64,000 nt of DNA from Cyclobacteriaceae bacterium (GTDB taxonomy: Bacteria; Bacteroidota; Bacteroidia; Cytophagales; Cyclobacteriaceae). The number at the start of each line of letters is the position of its first letter. The first letter of the stretch is position 1. The notes under the pieces are model-generated. The model was not told the DNA's origin. It saw only the letters and a program-made list of their open reading frames with translations, and did not search any database. Made by a program: the position numbers and the translations under genes. The DNA is taken from NCBI GenBank assembly GCA_026989535.1, contig JALSJD010000096.1, forward strand, positions 1 through 64,000, in the 5' to 3' direction. Shown piece after piece: positions 38,471 to 49,375 of this stretch.

Positions 38471-40011
38471 TGCTTTCCAAAACTTTTGGTAGTGCCGTTT
38501 ATGGGGTAGAAGCTACCCAAATAGATATTGAAGTTAATGTGTTGCAAGGCACTAAGGTGTGGATGAGCGGCCTGCCCGATAATGCGGTAAAAGAAAGCGC
38601 TCACCGGATAGAGTCTGCCATTAAGCACTACGGATATTTTTTCCCTCGGCAAAAAGTGGTGGTTAATATGGCACCTGCCGATGTTAAAAAAGAAGGCTCT
38701 GCCTACGACTTGCCCATTGGCTTAGGTGTACTTAAAGCATCAGGTCAAATAGAAGCACCAGCAATAGAAAAGTATTTAATTATGGGTGAGCTTGCTCTGG
38801 ATGGAGTGTTGCGCCCCATCAAAGGGGTTTTGCCCATTGCCATTGATGCCCGCAAGCAAGGGTTTAAAGGCATAATGCTACCTATGCAAAATACCACCGA
38901 AGCCGCCATAGTAAACGATTTGGAGGTAATAGGCGTAGCTAATATAAAGGAGGCTATTGATTTTTTGGATGGTAATTTGGAAATCGAGCCAGTTGAAATG
39001 GATACCCGAGATATGTTTATGTCGGAGCTTAATAATTACGAATCTGATTTTAGCGATGTACAAGGGCAAGAAAATATTAAACGCGCTTTAGAAATAGCTG
39101 CAGCTGGGAGCCATAATGTAATTTTGATAGGTCCTCCAGGGGCAGGCAAAACGATGTTGGCCAAAAGGCTGCCCTCCATTTTACCTCCCCTCTCCTTACA
39201 CGAAGCATTAGAAACCACCAAAATTCATTCTGTCGCTGGTCGGTTAGGCGATAATGCCGCATTAATGACCACCAGGCCGTACCGTAGTCCTCATCACACC
39301 ATTTCAGACGTGGCATTAGTTGGAGGCGGAGGGTTTCCATCGCCCGGAGAAATTTCGTTGGCGCATAATGGCGTGTTATTTTTAGATGAACTGCCAGAGT
39401 TTAAGCGTACCGCATTAGAAGTAATGCGCCAACCCATGGAAGACCGAAAAGTAACCATTTCTCGTGCCAAAATTTCCTTAGATTTTCCGGCCAATTTTAT
39501 GTTGCTGGCCAGTATGAATCCCTGCCCTTGCGGGTATTATAACCACCCCGACAAAGAATGTGTGTGTGGACCGGGCATTGTTCAAAAATACTTAAACAAA
39601 GTAAGCGGCCCCTTGCTCGATCGCATTGATATTCACGTAGAAGTTACGCCCGTTTCATTCGATCAAATGACGGGCAATGTAAAATCCGAATCGAGCGAAG
39701 TAATTCGTGGGCGCGTTATCAAAGCGCGAACCATCCAAACTAATCGGTTTAAAGAGTTGGGAGACGTGCACTCCAATGCCTTAATGCATTCGCAGCAAGT
39801 AAAAGAAGTGTGCGAAATAAACTCAGCAGGAAAAGTTTTGCTTAAAACCGCCATGGAAAAACTTGGCCTTTCTGCCCGTGCTTATGATCGTATTTTAAAA
39901 GTAGCCCGCACCATTGCTGATTTAGCAAACTCGGAAGACATAAAAGTGGAGCATTTGGCCGAGGCCATTCAGTACCGAAGTTTAGATAGAGAGGGCTGGG
40001 CAAATGGCTAG
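38470..40011 (+). CDS. YifB/ComM-family Mg-chelatase-like AAA ATPase
   Basis: VNMAPADVKKEGSAYDLPIGL, GPPGAGKTMLAKRLPSILPPL, MNPCPCGYYNHPDKEC. Confidence 0.95.
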   Translation: MLSKTFGSAVYGVEATQIDIEVNVLQGTKVWMSGLPDNAVKESAHRIESAIKHYGYFFPRQKVVVNMAPADVKKEGSAYDLPIGLGVLKASGQIEAPAIEKYLIMGELALDGVLRPIKGVLPIAIDARKQGFKGIMLPMQNTTEAAIVNDLEVIGVANIKEAIDFLDGNLEIEPVEMDTRDMFMSELNNYESDFSDVQGQENIKRALEIAAAGSHNVILIGPPGAGKTMLAKRLPSILPPLSLHEALETTKIHSVAGRLGDNAALMTTRPYRSPHHTISDVALVGGGGFPSPGEISLAHNGVLFLDELPEFKRTALEVMRQPMEDRKVTISRAKISLDFPANFMLLASMNPCPCGYYNHPDKECVCGPGIVQKYLNKVSGPLLDRIDIHVEVTPVSFDQMTGNVKSESSEVIRGRVIKARTIQTNRFKELGDVHSNALMHSQQVKEVCEINSAGKVLLKTAMEKLGLSARAYDRILKVARTIADLANSEDIKVEHLAEAIQYRSLDREGWANG

Positions 40012-40028
40012 TTGTAAAAGTTGAATAT

Positions 40029-40175
40029 AACCTAGATTGAGCGATTCAGTAAAGATGAGAAAGCCTGTCTGCCTTTTGGCTGGTGCTAAGAGGTTTTTGA
40101 AGCCTCTTTAACTCAGCACATTAATGCCTTGCTAGCCAGCCGGCTTATCGCTGTAACGAATCACTCAATTTAGGT
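40029..40175. repeat. 147-bp nested inverted-repeat element
   Basis: Ends aacctagattgagcgattc / gaatcactcaatttaggt; internal GGCTGG/CCAGCC, GTGCT/AGCAC, AGAGG/CCTCT pairs. End motif also at ~49782-49796 in inverse orientation. Confidence 0.6.
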
Positions 40176-40651
40176 GTAAGTGAGCCTCGCAAAAGAATAA
40201 CTTTTCGCTTATAAACGATTCGTTTAAAATAAGTAAACCATTGTTTATGAGCAGCAATAGCAGATAAACCAAGGTGTTGTAAGGAATTGGCATCAGCAGT
40301 CTAAAAAGGAAAGAGTGTATAATGTTCTTTGTTGAACCAAACACCTACGGGGAAGGATACCCAATCCACATAAAATTAGTAATTTTAGGGTTTAAATTAT
40401 AATTATTAAACAATAAAAAACTTTAAAAAAGCCAAGAGCTGGTAAAAGTACAGCTAAACCGCAAAGCCGAAGGATTGTTGCTAAAAGTGTTTTATGGAGA
40501 GCAAAAACCATCGTTGAGGCTTTTTTATGAAAGTATTTTGGCTATTCGGTTTCTTTATTACCCTTCTTCGTGGCAATGTTTTTTCGGCTGAATAGTTACA
40601 AATAATAACACTTTTAAATAAATAATACCTTTGTGGGGCTAATAATTTTTT

Positions 40652-41695
40652 ATGCATGTAATTAGGTTCGTTTTTCTAGTAGGCTTTATAGCTATTTCGC
40701 AATACATAAGTGCTCAAAATGAGGGAATTCACATTTCAAAAATAGAGGTCTATGAATATGATACTAATTATATTGAAAGCTATAATTCTAAACTAGCATT
40801 GCGGCTTGTGATACCTAAAAGGTTCGATCGGTTTGTGCTTAAAAATACCATTACAAATAAAAAATATGTGTATAAAGCCAATGAACACTATGGCTTTGGC
40901 ATAGGAATTACCTATAAATGGCTTGCTGTTGATTTAGCATTAAACCCTGCATTTACACAGCCCGATACGGATATTTTTGGTAAAACCGATGAGTTTAATT
41001 TAAAGGGTAGTGCGTACTTAAGACGGCATGTAATTGATGGTTATTTACGAAGGTATAAAAGCTATTATGTTTCAAATGTCACAGAGGTTATTCCAGACTG
41101 GTCGCCCGATGCACCATCATATCCAATACGATCAGATATTTCAACCGTAAGCTGGGGGTTTAATTATACCATTCCGTTTAATTGGAAAAAATATTCGCCT
41201 AAAGTAATTTTTGTGTTAGATGGAGAGTTAAAAAAAAGTGCTGGGTCTTTTATGGCGGTTTCTTCACTTTATTTTTACCACCTAAGAGCCGACTCGAGCA
41301 TTGTAGATGCTACCTTTAGCCCTGAAGCACAAATAAACAGCTTTAATTTGGCTTTGGTTGGGCAGTTGTTTGGGTACTCATACACCTATGTGTATAAAAA
41401 GTTTTACGCTTCTGCTTCTCTTTTGCCGGGCATTACGTATGCCATCGGCACGGTTTATAGCGAAGCTGGTGCATACAACCCTCGGTTTACGGCTAACTTT
41501 AAGCTAATGGTGCGAGCAGGTGTTGGCTATAATTCTAAACGTTGGTACTCCGGAGCTTATCTAATTTTAGATAATAATCAAATTATATTACCCTCAAATT
41601 TGGCACTGGGTAATGCACTAGGGGAGTTTAGGCTTTTTGTGGGCTACCGCATAAAGGCTCCTAAAATTGTGGACAATGTAATGGATAGGCTATAA
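40652..41695 (+). CDS. DUF4421-like secreted/outer membrane protein
   Basis: Signal peptide, YGFGIGITYKWLAVDLALN, repeated beta-barrel-like strands. Confidence 0.75.
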   Translation: MHVIRFVFLVGFIAISQYISAQNEGIHISKIEVYEYDTNYIESYNSKLALRLVIPKRFDRFVLKNTITNKKYVYKANEHYGFGIGITYKWLAVDLALNPAFTQPDTDIFGKTDEFNLKGSAYLRRHVIDGYLRRYKSYYVSNVTEVIPDWSPDAPSYPIRSDISTVSWGFNYTIPFNWKKYSPKVIFVLDGELKKSAGSFMAVSSLYFYHLRADSSIVDATFSPEAQINSFNLALVGQLFGYSYTYVYKKFYASASLLPGITYAIGTVYSEAGAYNPRFTANFKLMVRAGVGYNSKRWYSGAYLILDNNQIILPSNLALGNALGEFRLFVGYRIKAPKIVDNVMDRL

Positions 41696-43030
41696 CAACT
41701 CATTGGCTAAATTAGCCAATTCGGAGCGCTCCCCCTTTTCGAGCGTAATATGCGCATACAGTGGGTGGCTACCTACCCTATCAATTAAATAAGAAAGCCC
41801 ATTACTTTGAGAATCTAAATAAGGGGTGTCTATTTGATTTACATCGCCTGTTAAAATAATTTTGCAGTTTTCGCCTGCACGGGTAATAATGGTTTTTACT
41901 TCGTGAGGAGTAAGATTTTGGGCTTCATCCACAATAAAAATAATATTTGAAAAACTACGGCCTCTAATAAACGCCAAAGGCGTAATCACAAGTTTTTCTT
42001 GATTTACCATATCCGTAATTTTACCATACTCCTTGTCGGTTTCATTCCATTGGTTCTGAATAAATTTTAGATTGTCCCAAAGGGGCTCCATATATGGGTT
42101 AACCTTCGTTTTAAAATCACCGGGCAAATAACCAATGTCTTTATTGCTCAATGGCACAATGGGGCGAGCCAAATAAATTTGTTTAAACTCTTTTTTTTGC
42201 TCCATAGCAGCAGCTAGGGCTATCAATGTTTTACCAGTACCGGCAACACCACTAATGGTTACTAATTTTATATCTGTATTTAAAATGGCATTAATGGCAA
42301 ACGCCTGTTCTGCATTTCTTGGTTTTATACCATAAACTGTGCGTTTATCAACCCGTTCAATTAAATTATCAATGGGGTTTTTATAGGCCAAAACAGATTT
42401 TTTTCCATTTTTAAGAATGAGGTATTCGTTGTCTTTCAGGGTATGTTTAGGCAAAAGCTTATCTTGGGCAACACCCTTGGTTTCATAAATTTGATTGATT
42501 AGCGCTGTATTTACCTTTTGGTGGGTGCTTTTGCCCGTGTAAAGCGAGCTTACATTTTTAATTTTGCCTGTGGTGTAATCTTCGGCTGTTAAGTTTAACG
42601 ATTTTGCCTTTAACCTTAAATTAATATCCTTAGTTACAAGAATTACCTTTTTTAAAGGTTCCTCTTCTTGCAACTGTAAAGCAGCATTAAGTATGCGATG
42701 GTCGGGTTTGTCTTCTCCAAAAATTTCACTCGCATTTACAGTACTCTCCGATGACATTAACACTTTAAATACCCCTTTTTTAGCGGAGCCATTTAGTGGA
42801 ATCCAGTCTTGTAAGCCATACTCTTTCGAAAGTTTATCTAATAGCCTTGTAAACTCCCGAGCTTCATAATTACGCGTGTCGTTTCCTTTTTTAAAGGTGT
42901 CTAACTCCTCCAAAACTGTAATCGGAATACCCACATCATGCTCCTCAAAATTTAAGATGGAATTGTGTTCGTATAAAATTACACTTGTGTCTAGCACAAA
43001 TATTTTCTTCTCTTTTTTCTTAGCTGTCAT
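41690..43030 (-). CDS. PhoH family protein (PIN-PhoH fusion)
   Basis: FVLDTSVILYEHNSI (PIN), GVAGTGKTLIALAAAMEQ, FIVDEAQNLTPHEVKTIITRAG. Confidence 0.93.
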   Translation of the reverse strand: MTAKKKEKKIFVLDTSVILYEHNSILNFEEHDVGIPITVLEELDTFKKGNDTRNYEAREFTRLLDKLSKEYGLQDWIPLNGSAKKGVFKVLMSSESTVNASEIFGEDKPDHRILNAALQLQEEEPLKKVILVTKDINLRLKAKSLNLTAEDYTTGKIKNVSSLYTGKSTHQKVNTALINQIYETKGVAQDKLLPKHTLKDNEYLILKNGKKSVLAYKNPIDNLIERVDKRTVYGIKPRNAEQAFAINAILNTDIKLVTISGVAGTGKTLIALAAAMEQKKEFKQIYLARPIVPLSNKDIGYLPGDFKTKVNPYMEPLWDNLKFIQNQWNETDKEYGKITDMVNQEKLVITPLAFIRGRSFSNIIFIVDEAQNLTPHEVKTIITRAGENCKIILTGDVNQIDTPYLDSQSNGLSYLIDRVGSHPLYAHITLEKGERSELANLANELL

Positions 43031-43444
43031 TGTCTATATTGCGCTATTACATTAAGATGAATGTATTGACTTAAAAAAGGAAACCATAAAGGTTTCACAT
43101 ATTAATGATAAATTTACCTAATTCACTTTGAAACCTTTCAAAGAAGTGTCTTTTTTATAAGCATAACTAACATTTAATGCCATTTGAAACAATTACTTAC
43201 AATTGTGCTATTTCTCTTGTTTGGTTTTTCATTTTAATCCATTGTTTCTAAATAATTTTATGCCTGTTTCTTCGATTGGCTTTGTTTCTAAAAACATATC
43301 GGTTAATAACCACATACTTGTTCTTCTTGAGGAAGACCAGTTGATGTTAGCATCTGTTATAATAACTGCGATTGAGCCCATTCAAATTTGCATGTTGACA
43401 TATATTTTTGTTACTTGCCTTAATATTAAATAAATACGAATTCT

Positions 43445-44026
43445 ATGAAATTGTCAGTCCTAATTACTGCGATACTTTTAAATGCCTTCTCTGCTAACTC
43501 TCAGGATGCAGACATAAGTTTATCTCCAGATGTTAAAAACATTGGCTATATACTAACGCAAGATGGAGATACAATTCCTAAGCTTATAAGTATTATGAGC
43601 AGCACAAAAATTATTACTTATGACCTAGAGGGCAATAAAAAAAGTAAAGAAGTCTATAAGGCATCGAAATTAACAGCTTTTAATGTTGGAAATTATTATT
43701 TTGAGGCTCATAAATATAAAAATGTTGATATAGTTAATGCTTCTGCTGCAAGTCTAGCCGCACCTCCTAAATACTATTTTATGCTAAAAATACTTACAGG
43801 AAAAATCAACGTGCTACAGCACACTTATGCTGATGCTGATGGGAATACATTGGGTAAATTTCTTCTTAAAAAAGGAGATGATAAACTACGTACAAGAGCC
43901 AAGCTCCTAGAACTGGTTAGTGATTGTTCGGAGGTTTATACTAAAGTTGAAAACATGAAAGACTTTTCGATAACTGACGAGCAAATAATAGAAACTGCAA
44001 TGGATTATAATAATAACTGTAAGTAA
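43445..44026 (+). CDS. Hypothetical secreted protein
   Basis: Signal peptide ILLNAFSANSQ; complete 193-aa ORF. Confidence 0.65.
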   Translation: MKLSVLITAILLNAFSANSQDADISLSPDVKNIGYILTQDGDTIPKLISIMSSTKIITYDLEGNKKSKEVYKASKLTAFNVGNYYFEAHKYKNVDIVNASAASLAAPPKYYFMLKILTGKINVLQHTYADADGNTLGKFLLKKGDDKLRTRAKLLELVSDCSEVYTKVENMKDFSITDEQIIETAMDYNNNCK

Positions 44027-44141
44027 TCATTCAAAGCACTTAAACTCAATTCTATTTCCTATTCTTTTCTCATATTTTACTGTTTAATTTTTCACAAATG
44101 CTACTCTTTAATTTTTGTTTATTGGAATTTATAGATGAACA

Positions 44142-44651
44142 CTAATTCATGCCTTCTCTCACAAATTTTAGTAGCAATTCTGTCTGGTCTTCTCCCAACC
44201 GTTGCCCTATTTGCGAGGCAATAAACACAGCTAAGATTCCTACTGCGCAGCCAAGGGCGTACCATATTAAGCTTGTAGGCTGATTAAGCATCATTTGCGA
44301 AGTGCCATACACAACAAAACTTAAGCAAGCAAGCCCTAACCCAATATAGGCAAAAACAAAAAAGGTCCAAATAGCAGGTTTAGGACTTATATAACCACGA
44401 ACCAACGTAGGCTCTTGGTGGCTGGCAAACTCATCGCCTTTCATTGGGTTTTCTACTACTTCCAACGTCATTTCGGGCGACCAAAATGCCTGCTTATCGT
44501 TATAGTTTTTTACCACTAAATGATGTTCGATTATTTTAGCTTGAAAGGGGTATTTTTTTGAGTTGATAATATTTTTAAATTTATCAATCACTACTTCTTG
44601 CGAGAGGTTGGTAAACTCTCTAATGCGAGGGCGTATGCGGATACTAAACAT
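44142..44651 (-). CDS. Hypothetical membrane protein
   Basis: Two central TM helices; 169-aa complete ORF. Confidence 0.7.
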   Translation of the reverse strand: MFSIRIRPRIREFTNLSQEVVIDKFKNIINSKKYPFQAKIIEHHLVVKNYNDKQAFWSPEMTLEVVENPMKGDEFASHQEPTLVRGYISPKPAIWTFFVFAYIGLGLACLSFVVYGTSQMMLNQPTSLIWYALGCAVGILAVFIASQIGQRLGEDQTELLLKFVREGMN

Positions 44652-45006
44652 GGGTTGTTATTAAAGTTAACCCTGAAAGTAAGAAAAATATGGGAATAAC
44701 CCCACCTTCTTATGTCTTTCTACCATATACTTGTTGGCCTTGGTGCTTACGCATATTATTATATTGGTTTGGTTATAAAGCTCACCCGCTAAACCAAACA
44801 TCGATGTTTTGTACAAGCTATTTATACTTTTTACGAACCCAGTTAGCCACTACCGCAAGCACAACTAGGAGAAGAAAGCCCCACCAATTTATGTTTTCCA
44901 TTACTTATATTAATTTTATTGTAGATAACAATAGTTGCCAATCAAAGTTGCAACAATTTTATTTCTTCTTTTAAAGTTATAAGTTTGAAAAAAAAAATAA
45001 ATAGTT

Positions 45007-45843
45007 ATGAATTCTGAAGAAATTACATCTGACGCATTAAAGTATAAGGGCCTTGCTATGGACTTTATTATGGATTATGGGCCAAAGCTTATTGGAGCCA
45101 TAGTTGTTCTTATTATTGGCCTTTGGGTTATTAAAATAATTACCAAAGCAATCGACCGCATACTGGTAAAATCCAATGTTGATGATTCGCTTAGGCCTTT
45201 TATGAAAAGCCTGTTTGGGTCTCTGTTAAAAGTAATGCTTGTAATTAGTATCATGGGCATGATGGGCATTGAAATGACATCGTTTATTGCCATACTGGGT
45301 GCGCTTGGTTTGGCAGTTGGCATGGCCCTTTCGGGTACCTTACAAAACTTTGCCGGTGGAGTAATGATTCTTGTTTTTAAACCATTTAAAGTAGGCGATG
45401 TGATTGAAGCCCAAGGCTATACCGGTGCAGTAAAAGAAATACAAATTTTTGTAACTATTTTAACTACTCCAGATAACAAAACCATCATTATTCCAAATGG
45501 AGGACTCTCAAATGGCTCTATGATTAATTACAGCACCCAAGCTAACCGTAGGGTTGATTGGGTAGTTGGGGTTTCGTATGGCGAAGACATTGAAAAAGTT
45601 AGAGGGGTTATTGACAGGCTTATTGGGGCGGACCAACGCATTTTAAAAGACCCTGAACCTTTTATAAAAGTAGGCGAACTGGCAGATAGCTCGGTAAACT
45701 TTACGGTAAGAGTTTGGGTAAATGCTGCCGATTATTGGGATGTGTTTTTTGATATGAACGAAAATGTTTACACAACATTTGAAAAAGAAGGAATAGGCAT
45801 TCCATTTCCACAAATGGATGTTCATGTGAATAATATTAAATAA
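45007..45843 (+). CDS. mscS: Small-conductance mechanosensitive channel
   Basis: GALGLAVGMALSGTLQNFAGGVMILVFKPFKVGD, IIIPNGGLSNGSMIN. Confidence 0.93.
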   Translation: MNSEEITSDALKYKGLAMDFIMDYGPKLIGAIVVLIIGLWVIKIITKAIDRILVKSNVDDSLRPFMKSLFGSLLKVMLVISIMGMMGIEMTSFIAILGALGLAVGMALSGTLQNFAGGVMILVFKPFKVGDVIEAQGYTGAVKEIQIFVTILTTPDNKTIIIPNGGLSNGSMINYSTQANRRVDWVVGVSYGEDIEKVRGVIDRLIGADQRILKDPEPFIKVGELADSSVNFTVRVWVNAADYWDVFFDMNENVYTTFEKEGIGIPFPQMDVHVNNIK

Positions 45844-45857
45844 TTAATACCATCAAT

Positions 45858-46760
45858 ATGTTAAAAAAAATACATCTAATCGTTGTTGCTATAGGCATAA
45901 GTACCATAGCAATGGCTCAGAGTACCGATACTACTACGGTAGCAAAAGACACCATTTGGAGAGTAGGGGGAGCTTTTGGTTTTAAATTTAACCAAGTGGC
46001 ACTTACCAATTGGACTGCTGGTGGGCAAAACTCATTGGCTTGGAATACCACCTTTGATTTTACGGCCAATTATGCTAAAGATAAATGGAAATGGGACAAT
46101 ATAGTGCATTTAGGATATGGCATATCTAAACAAGGCGAAGACCCCCTAAATAAAACGGATGATCAGATTTTACTTAACACAAATTTAGGGTACGAACTCA
46201 AAGGCCCTTGGTATGCTACCTTAAGTGCTAACTTTAGAACACAGTTTGTAAATGGTTACGATTTACCAAACGACTCGGTAGTAATATCAACTTTTATGGC
46301 ACCGGGCTACTTGGTTGCCAGTGTAGGTGTTGAGTTTAAACCCAATGATAATTTTGTTTTTTCTGCAAGTCCTGTATCTAATAAAACCACCTTTGTAATG
46401 GACGATGTTCTTGCGGCACAAGGAGCTTATGGGGTAGATTCTGCCTCTAATATTAGGGCAGAATTTGGTGCATTTGCCTCCTTATTTTACAAAAAGGAGA
46501 TAGTTAAAAATGTAACTTTTACAACCCTCTACACTATGTTTGGCAATTATGAAGATTTAGCTGTTTGGGATATAAACTGGGATTTAATTCTTGATTTTAA
46601 GATAAACTCGTTTCTGGAAGCTAACTTAACAACCAATTTAATTTACGATCAGGATATTGCTATTCCGGTAGATAATACGGGGGATGGAATTAAAGAAAGC
46701 GTTGGCCCCAGAGTGCAATTCAGGCAAGCCTTAGGCATTGGATTTACAGCTAAGTTTTAG
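45858..46760 (+). CDS. DUF3078-like outer membrane protein
   Basis: Signal peptide, FKFNQVALTNWTAGGQNSLAWNTTFD. Confidence 0.85.
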   Translation: MLKKIHLIVVAIGISTIAMAQSTDTTTVAKDTIWRVGGAFGFKFNQVALTNWTAGGQNSLAWNTTFDFTANYAKDKWKWDNIVHLGYGISKQGEDPLNKTDDQILLNTNLGYELKGPWYATLSANFRTQFVNGYDLPNDSVVISTFMAPGYLVASVGVEFKPNDNFVFSASPVSNKTTFVMDDVLAAQGAYGVDSASNIRAEFGAFASLFYKKEIVKNVTFTTLYTMFGNYEDLAVWDINWDLILDFKINSFLEANLTTNLIYDQDIAIPVDNTGDGIKESVGPRVQFRQALGIGFTAKF

Positions 46761-46770
46761 GAAAAATGTT

Positions 46771-46810
46771 AGACCTGAGACTATTTTCTAATAGTCTCAG
46801 GTCTTTTTTA
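46771..46810. terminator. Terminator with 15-bp perfect stem between convergent genes
   Basis: AGACCTGAGACTATT ttct AATAGTCTCAGGTCTttttt. Confidence 0.9.
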
Positions 46811-48739
46811 ATACGTTTCTACCGTTAATCTATCATCAATCATTCGGTTGTTATATTGTTGGATAACCGCTTTGATTTTTAGGGTCATTTTTTCCTGAAT
46901 TTTAGGTTTCTTGTTTACTAGGTTGTTGGCCATTACTGGGTCTTCCTTTAGGTTAAACAAGCCCACCACTTTTTTTAAATCATATTGTAATACCCAGTCA
47001 TCCATTATTAGTTGATAAGCATTTCCATAATAGCTTATGGCAAACTTATCTTCGGTAGGATGAAGCATATCTTCGCCAAACGCAAAGTATGGCTTATCGT
47101 AATTTAAATAGGTTAGAACAGTTGGCATAATATCTATCTGCTGAACCACGGTACTATCAACACCAACTAAATTACTACCCGGTTGAAATAGTATGATTGG
47201 AACCGTATAAGCTCCAACGGCTGTTTGATACTCAGGGTAGTAGGAGGTACACGTATGATCTCCGGTTATTATAAAAAGAGTATTTTGGTACCAACTTTTT
47301 GTTTTTGCAGTTGCAAATAGCTCGCGAAGTGCATAATCTGCATAGCCAATGCTCTTGTGCATTTTAATTTTACCATCTGGGATTTGTGCATCTATAGATT
47401 TTGGTATTTTATGTGGGTGATGTGACGAAACCGAAAATATAGTACTTAAAAAAGGTTGACTAAACCCATCTATTGTGTTAATGGCATAGGGTAGAAACAA
47501 ATGATCCCAAATTCCCCAAACGCCATCATAGTCATCGTTATTCCCATACTCATCTAACCCAATATAATGCTCTACCCCTGCCTGTACAACAAAAGAGTTA
47601 AGCCCTAACGAACCATTGGGTGCGCCATGAAAAAAAGAGGTATGGTATCCTTTGCCTTTAAGTTCAGTTGCAAGTGTATTAATTTCGTTTCCTGAGTAAT
47701 TAGAAACCGTAAAAGATTCTTGAAGTGATGGAATACTTGCCAGAGCTGCCGGAGTACCTTCGATAGACCTACGGCTGTTAGCATAAGAGTTAACAAAAAT
47801 AAGAGAATGGCTAGCAAGGGAATCAAGAAAAGGTGTATAACCCGTATAATTGCCACCGTCTAAGTTTTTATTAAAAGCACCAACAGGCTCACGCCCCAAA
47901 CTTTCAATTAATAATAACACAACATTAAGTGGTTTAAAGGCGGTAGTATCTTGTGGTATTTTAAGTAAAGGGTATTCATGCTCTACCGTGGCACTATCAA
48001 AATAGGTTATTTTGGGTAAAACAGGTTTGTCTAGCGACATCATCATGGTAAATGGCGTGTTTTGTACTAACACAATATCTCCAGGATTTTTAACATATTG
48101 TCCTGCATCTGAGGGCGATAATGGAAAATCTTGTTTGGGGGGCAATCCACTTCGCATGCCCAGTATTGAAAGGCCAGCATAGAGTATGAAAAGGGTAGCT
48201 TGTAAAAGAAAAGTTTTAACGGACTCGATTTTTTGTAATGGTGTAGCCCACTTTTTACTGATAGCAATAAGCGCAGCCACAAGCAATAGAAATAGTATAA
48301 TAATATAGAAATAGTCAACCGCCATATTATAGGCTAATTGAGAAAAGTTTACTTCATTGGCAAACTCCTCAAACACGGTTATGGTTGTTCGCTTAGATGT
48401 AAATTTATAATAAGCAAAATCTATACAGTTAAAAGCCAGTGCTACTGTGTTTGTAATGTAAAAAAGGTAGTTTGTTATTCCACGGTAAGCAGGGTGGTTT
48501 TTGCCGTTTACCGGAACTAACATTAAGATGGCATACAGCGAATTTATATACAGAATAGCTGATAAATCAAACCTTAAACCTCCTAAAAAAATAACGGCAA
48601 GCTGAGATAGTGTCGTGGTATGAAAACTATTTAGATTAAACAAATAAAATAATAAGCGGGTAATCGTATATAAAATCATCACGAGCCCCAGCCGTGATAA
48701 AACTTCTATAAAGGGGTATGAGCGAATTGATTTAATCAT
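46808..48739 (-). CDS. LTA synthase family / sulfatase-domain membrane protein
   Basis: N-terminal TMs, VVLLLIESLGREPVGAF, NTLFIITGDHTCTS. Confidence 0.9.
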   Translation of the reverse strand: MIKSIRSYPFIEVLSRLGLVMILYTITRLLFYLFNLNSFHTTTLSQLAVIFLGGLRFDLSAILYINSLYAILMLVPVNGKNHPAYRGITNYLFYITNTVALAFNCIDFAYYKFTSKRTTITVFEEFANEVNFSQLAYNMAVDYFYIIILFLLLVAALIAISKKWATPLQKIESVKTFLLQATLFILYAGLSILGMRSGLPPKQDFPLSPSDAGQYVKNPGDIVLVQNTPFTMMMSLDKPVLPKITYFDSATVEHEYPLLKIPQDTTAFKPLNVVLLLIESLGREPVGAFNKNLDGGNYTGYTPFLDSLASHSLIFVNSYANSRRSIEGTPAALASIPSLQESFTVSNYSGNEINTLATELKGKGYHTSFFHGAPNGSLGLNSFVVQAGVEHYIGLDEYGNNDDYDGVWGIWDHLFLPYAINTIDGFSQPFLSTIFSVSSHHPHKIPKSIDAQIPDGKIKMHKSIGYADYALRELFATAKTKSWYQNTLFIITGDHTCTSYYPEYQTAVGAYTVPIILFQPGSNLVGVDSTVVQQIDIMPTVLTYLNYDKPYFAFGEDMLHPTEDKFAISYYGNAYQLIMDDWVLQYDLKKVVGLFNLKEDPVMANNLVNKKPKIQEKMTLKIKAVIQQYNNRMIDDRLTVETY

Positions 48740-48973
48740 TAAGTGACAGGTTTACAGAATAATCGAAGTTAGTTTGTGTAATAATCAAACTCTTAGTAGG
48801 TTTGAAATTATTGTGCTGATAATTATCGGGATTGGTGTCATTTGATTTTTGTTTCCTAGAGTTTACAGACGACCGCTAACCAAGGGGGTCTTTTTCAAAG
48901 AAGCCTGCTTTGCCAGTTGGTATAGGACAAAAAGGGCAACGTTTGGTTTGGCTAAAGTATGATCGACTTAACA

Positions 48974-49375
48974 CTAACCAACAAAATCGCCACTGAGCTT
49001 ACGGCAGTCCTTTTTCTTTTTATTTACGCGCAGTTTCCACCAAGGCCAAGCTGTAAAAAATAACGCTGTTTTTGTGCCAGCATTATGAAAAAAACGAGCA
49101 GGACCATTAAGGCTACCCGAACTTTTTTTATTTTGTACTGCGTACTGAAACCCTATGCTTTGCGTAAATTCTTCAAAGCATTTATTGCCGTATAAAATAC
49201 CCTTGGTGTCGTTTTTAATAATTGTTTTATAACGTGGTTTATCTGGTCGTTCTTTCTTTTTATCAATCTTAGCATTTACATCAATGGAGTTAGTTTTGGG
49301 CATTGGTTCTTGTGCAAGCAAAGTACTCGAAATTAAAAGACCAACCAATAATAAATAAAGTAACCTAAGGCTCAT
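48974..49375 (-). CDS. Hypothetical secreted/membrane-associated protein
   Basis: Signal peptide MSLRLLYLLLVGLLISSTLLAQ; start corrected. Confidence 0.6.
   Translation of the reverse strand: MSLRLLYLLLVGLLISSTLLAQEPMPKTNSIDVNAKIDKKKERPDKPRYKTIIKNDTKGILYGNKCFEEFTQSIGFQYAVQNKKSSGSLNGPARFFHNAGTKTALFFTAWPWWKLRVNKKKKDCRKLSGDFVG

Noticed and set aside
44690-44974. 94-aa plus-strand ORF
   Set aside because: No recognisable domain, AT-rich low-quality composition, intergenic.
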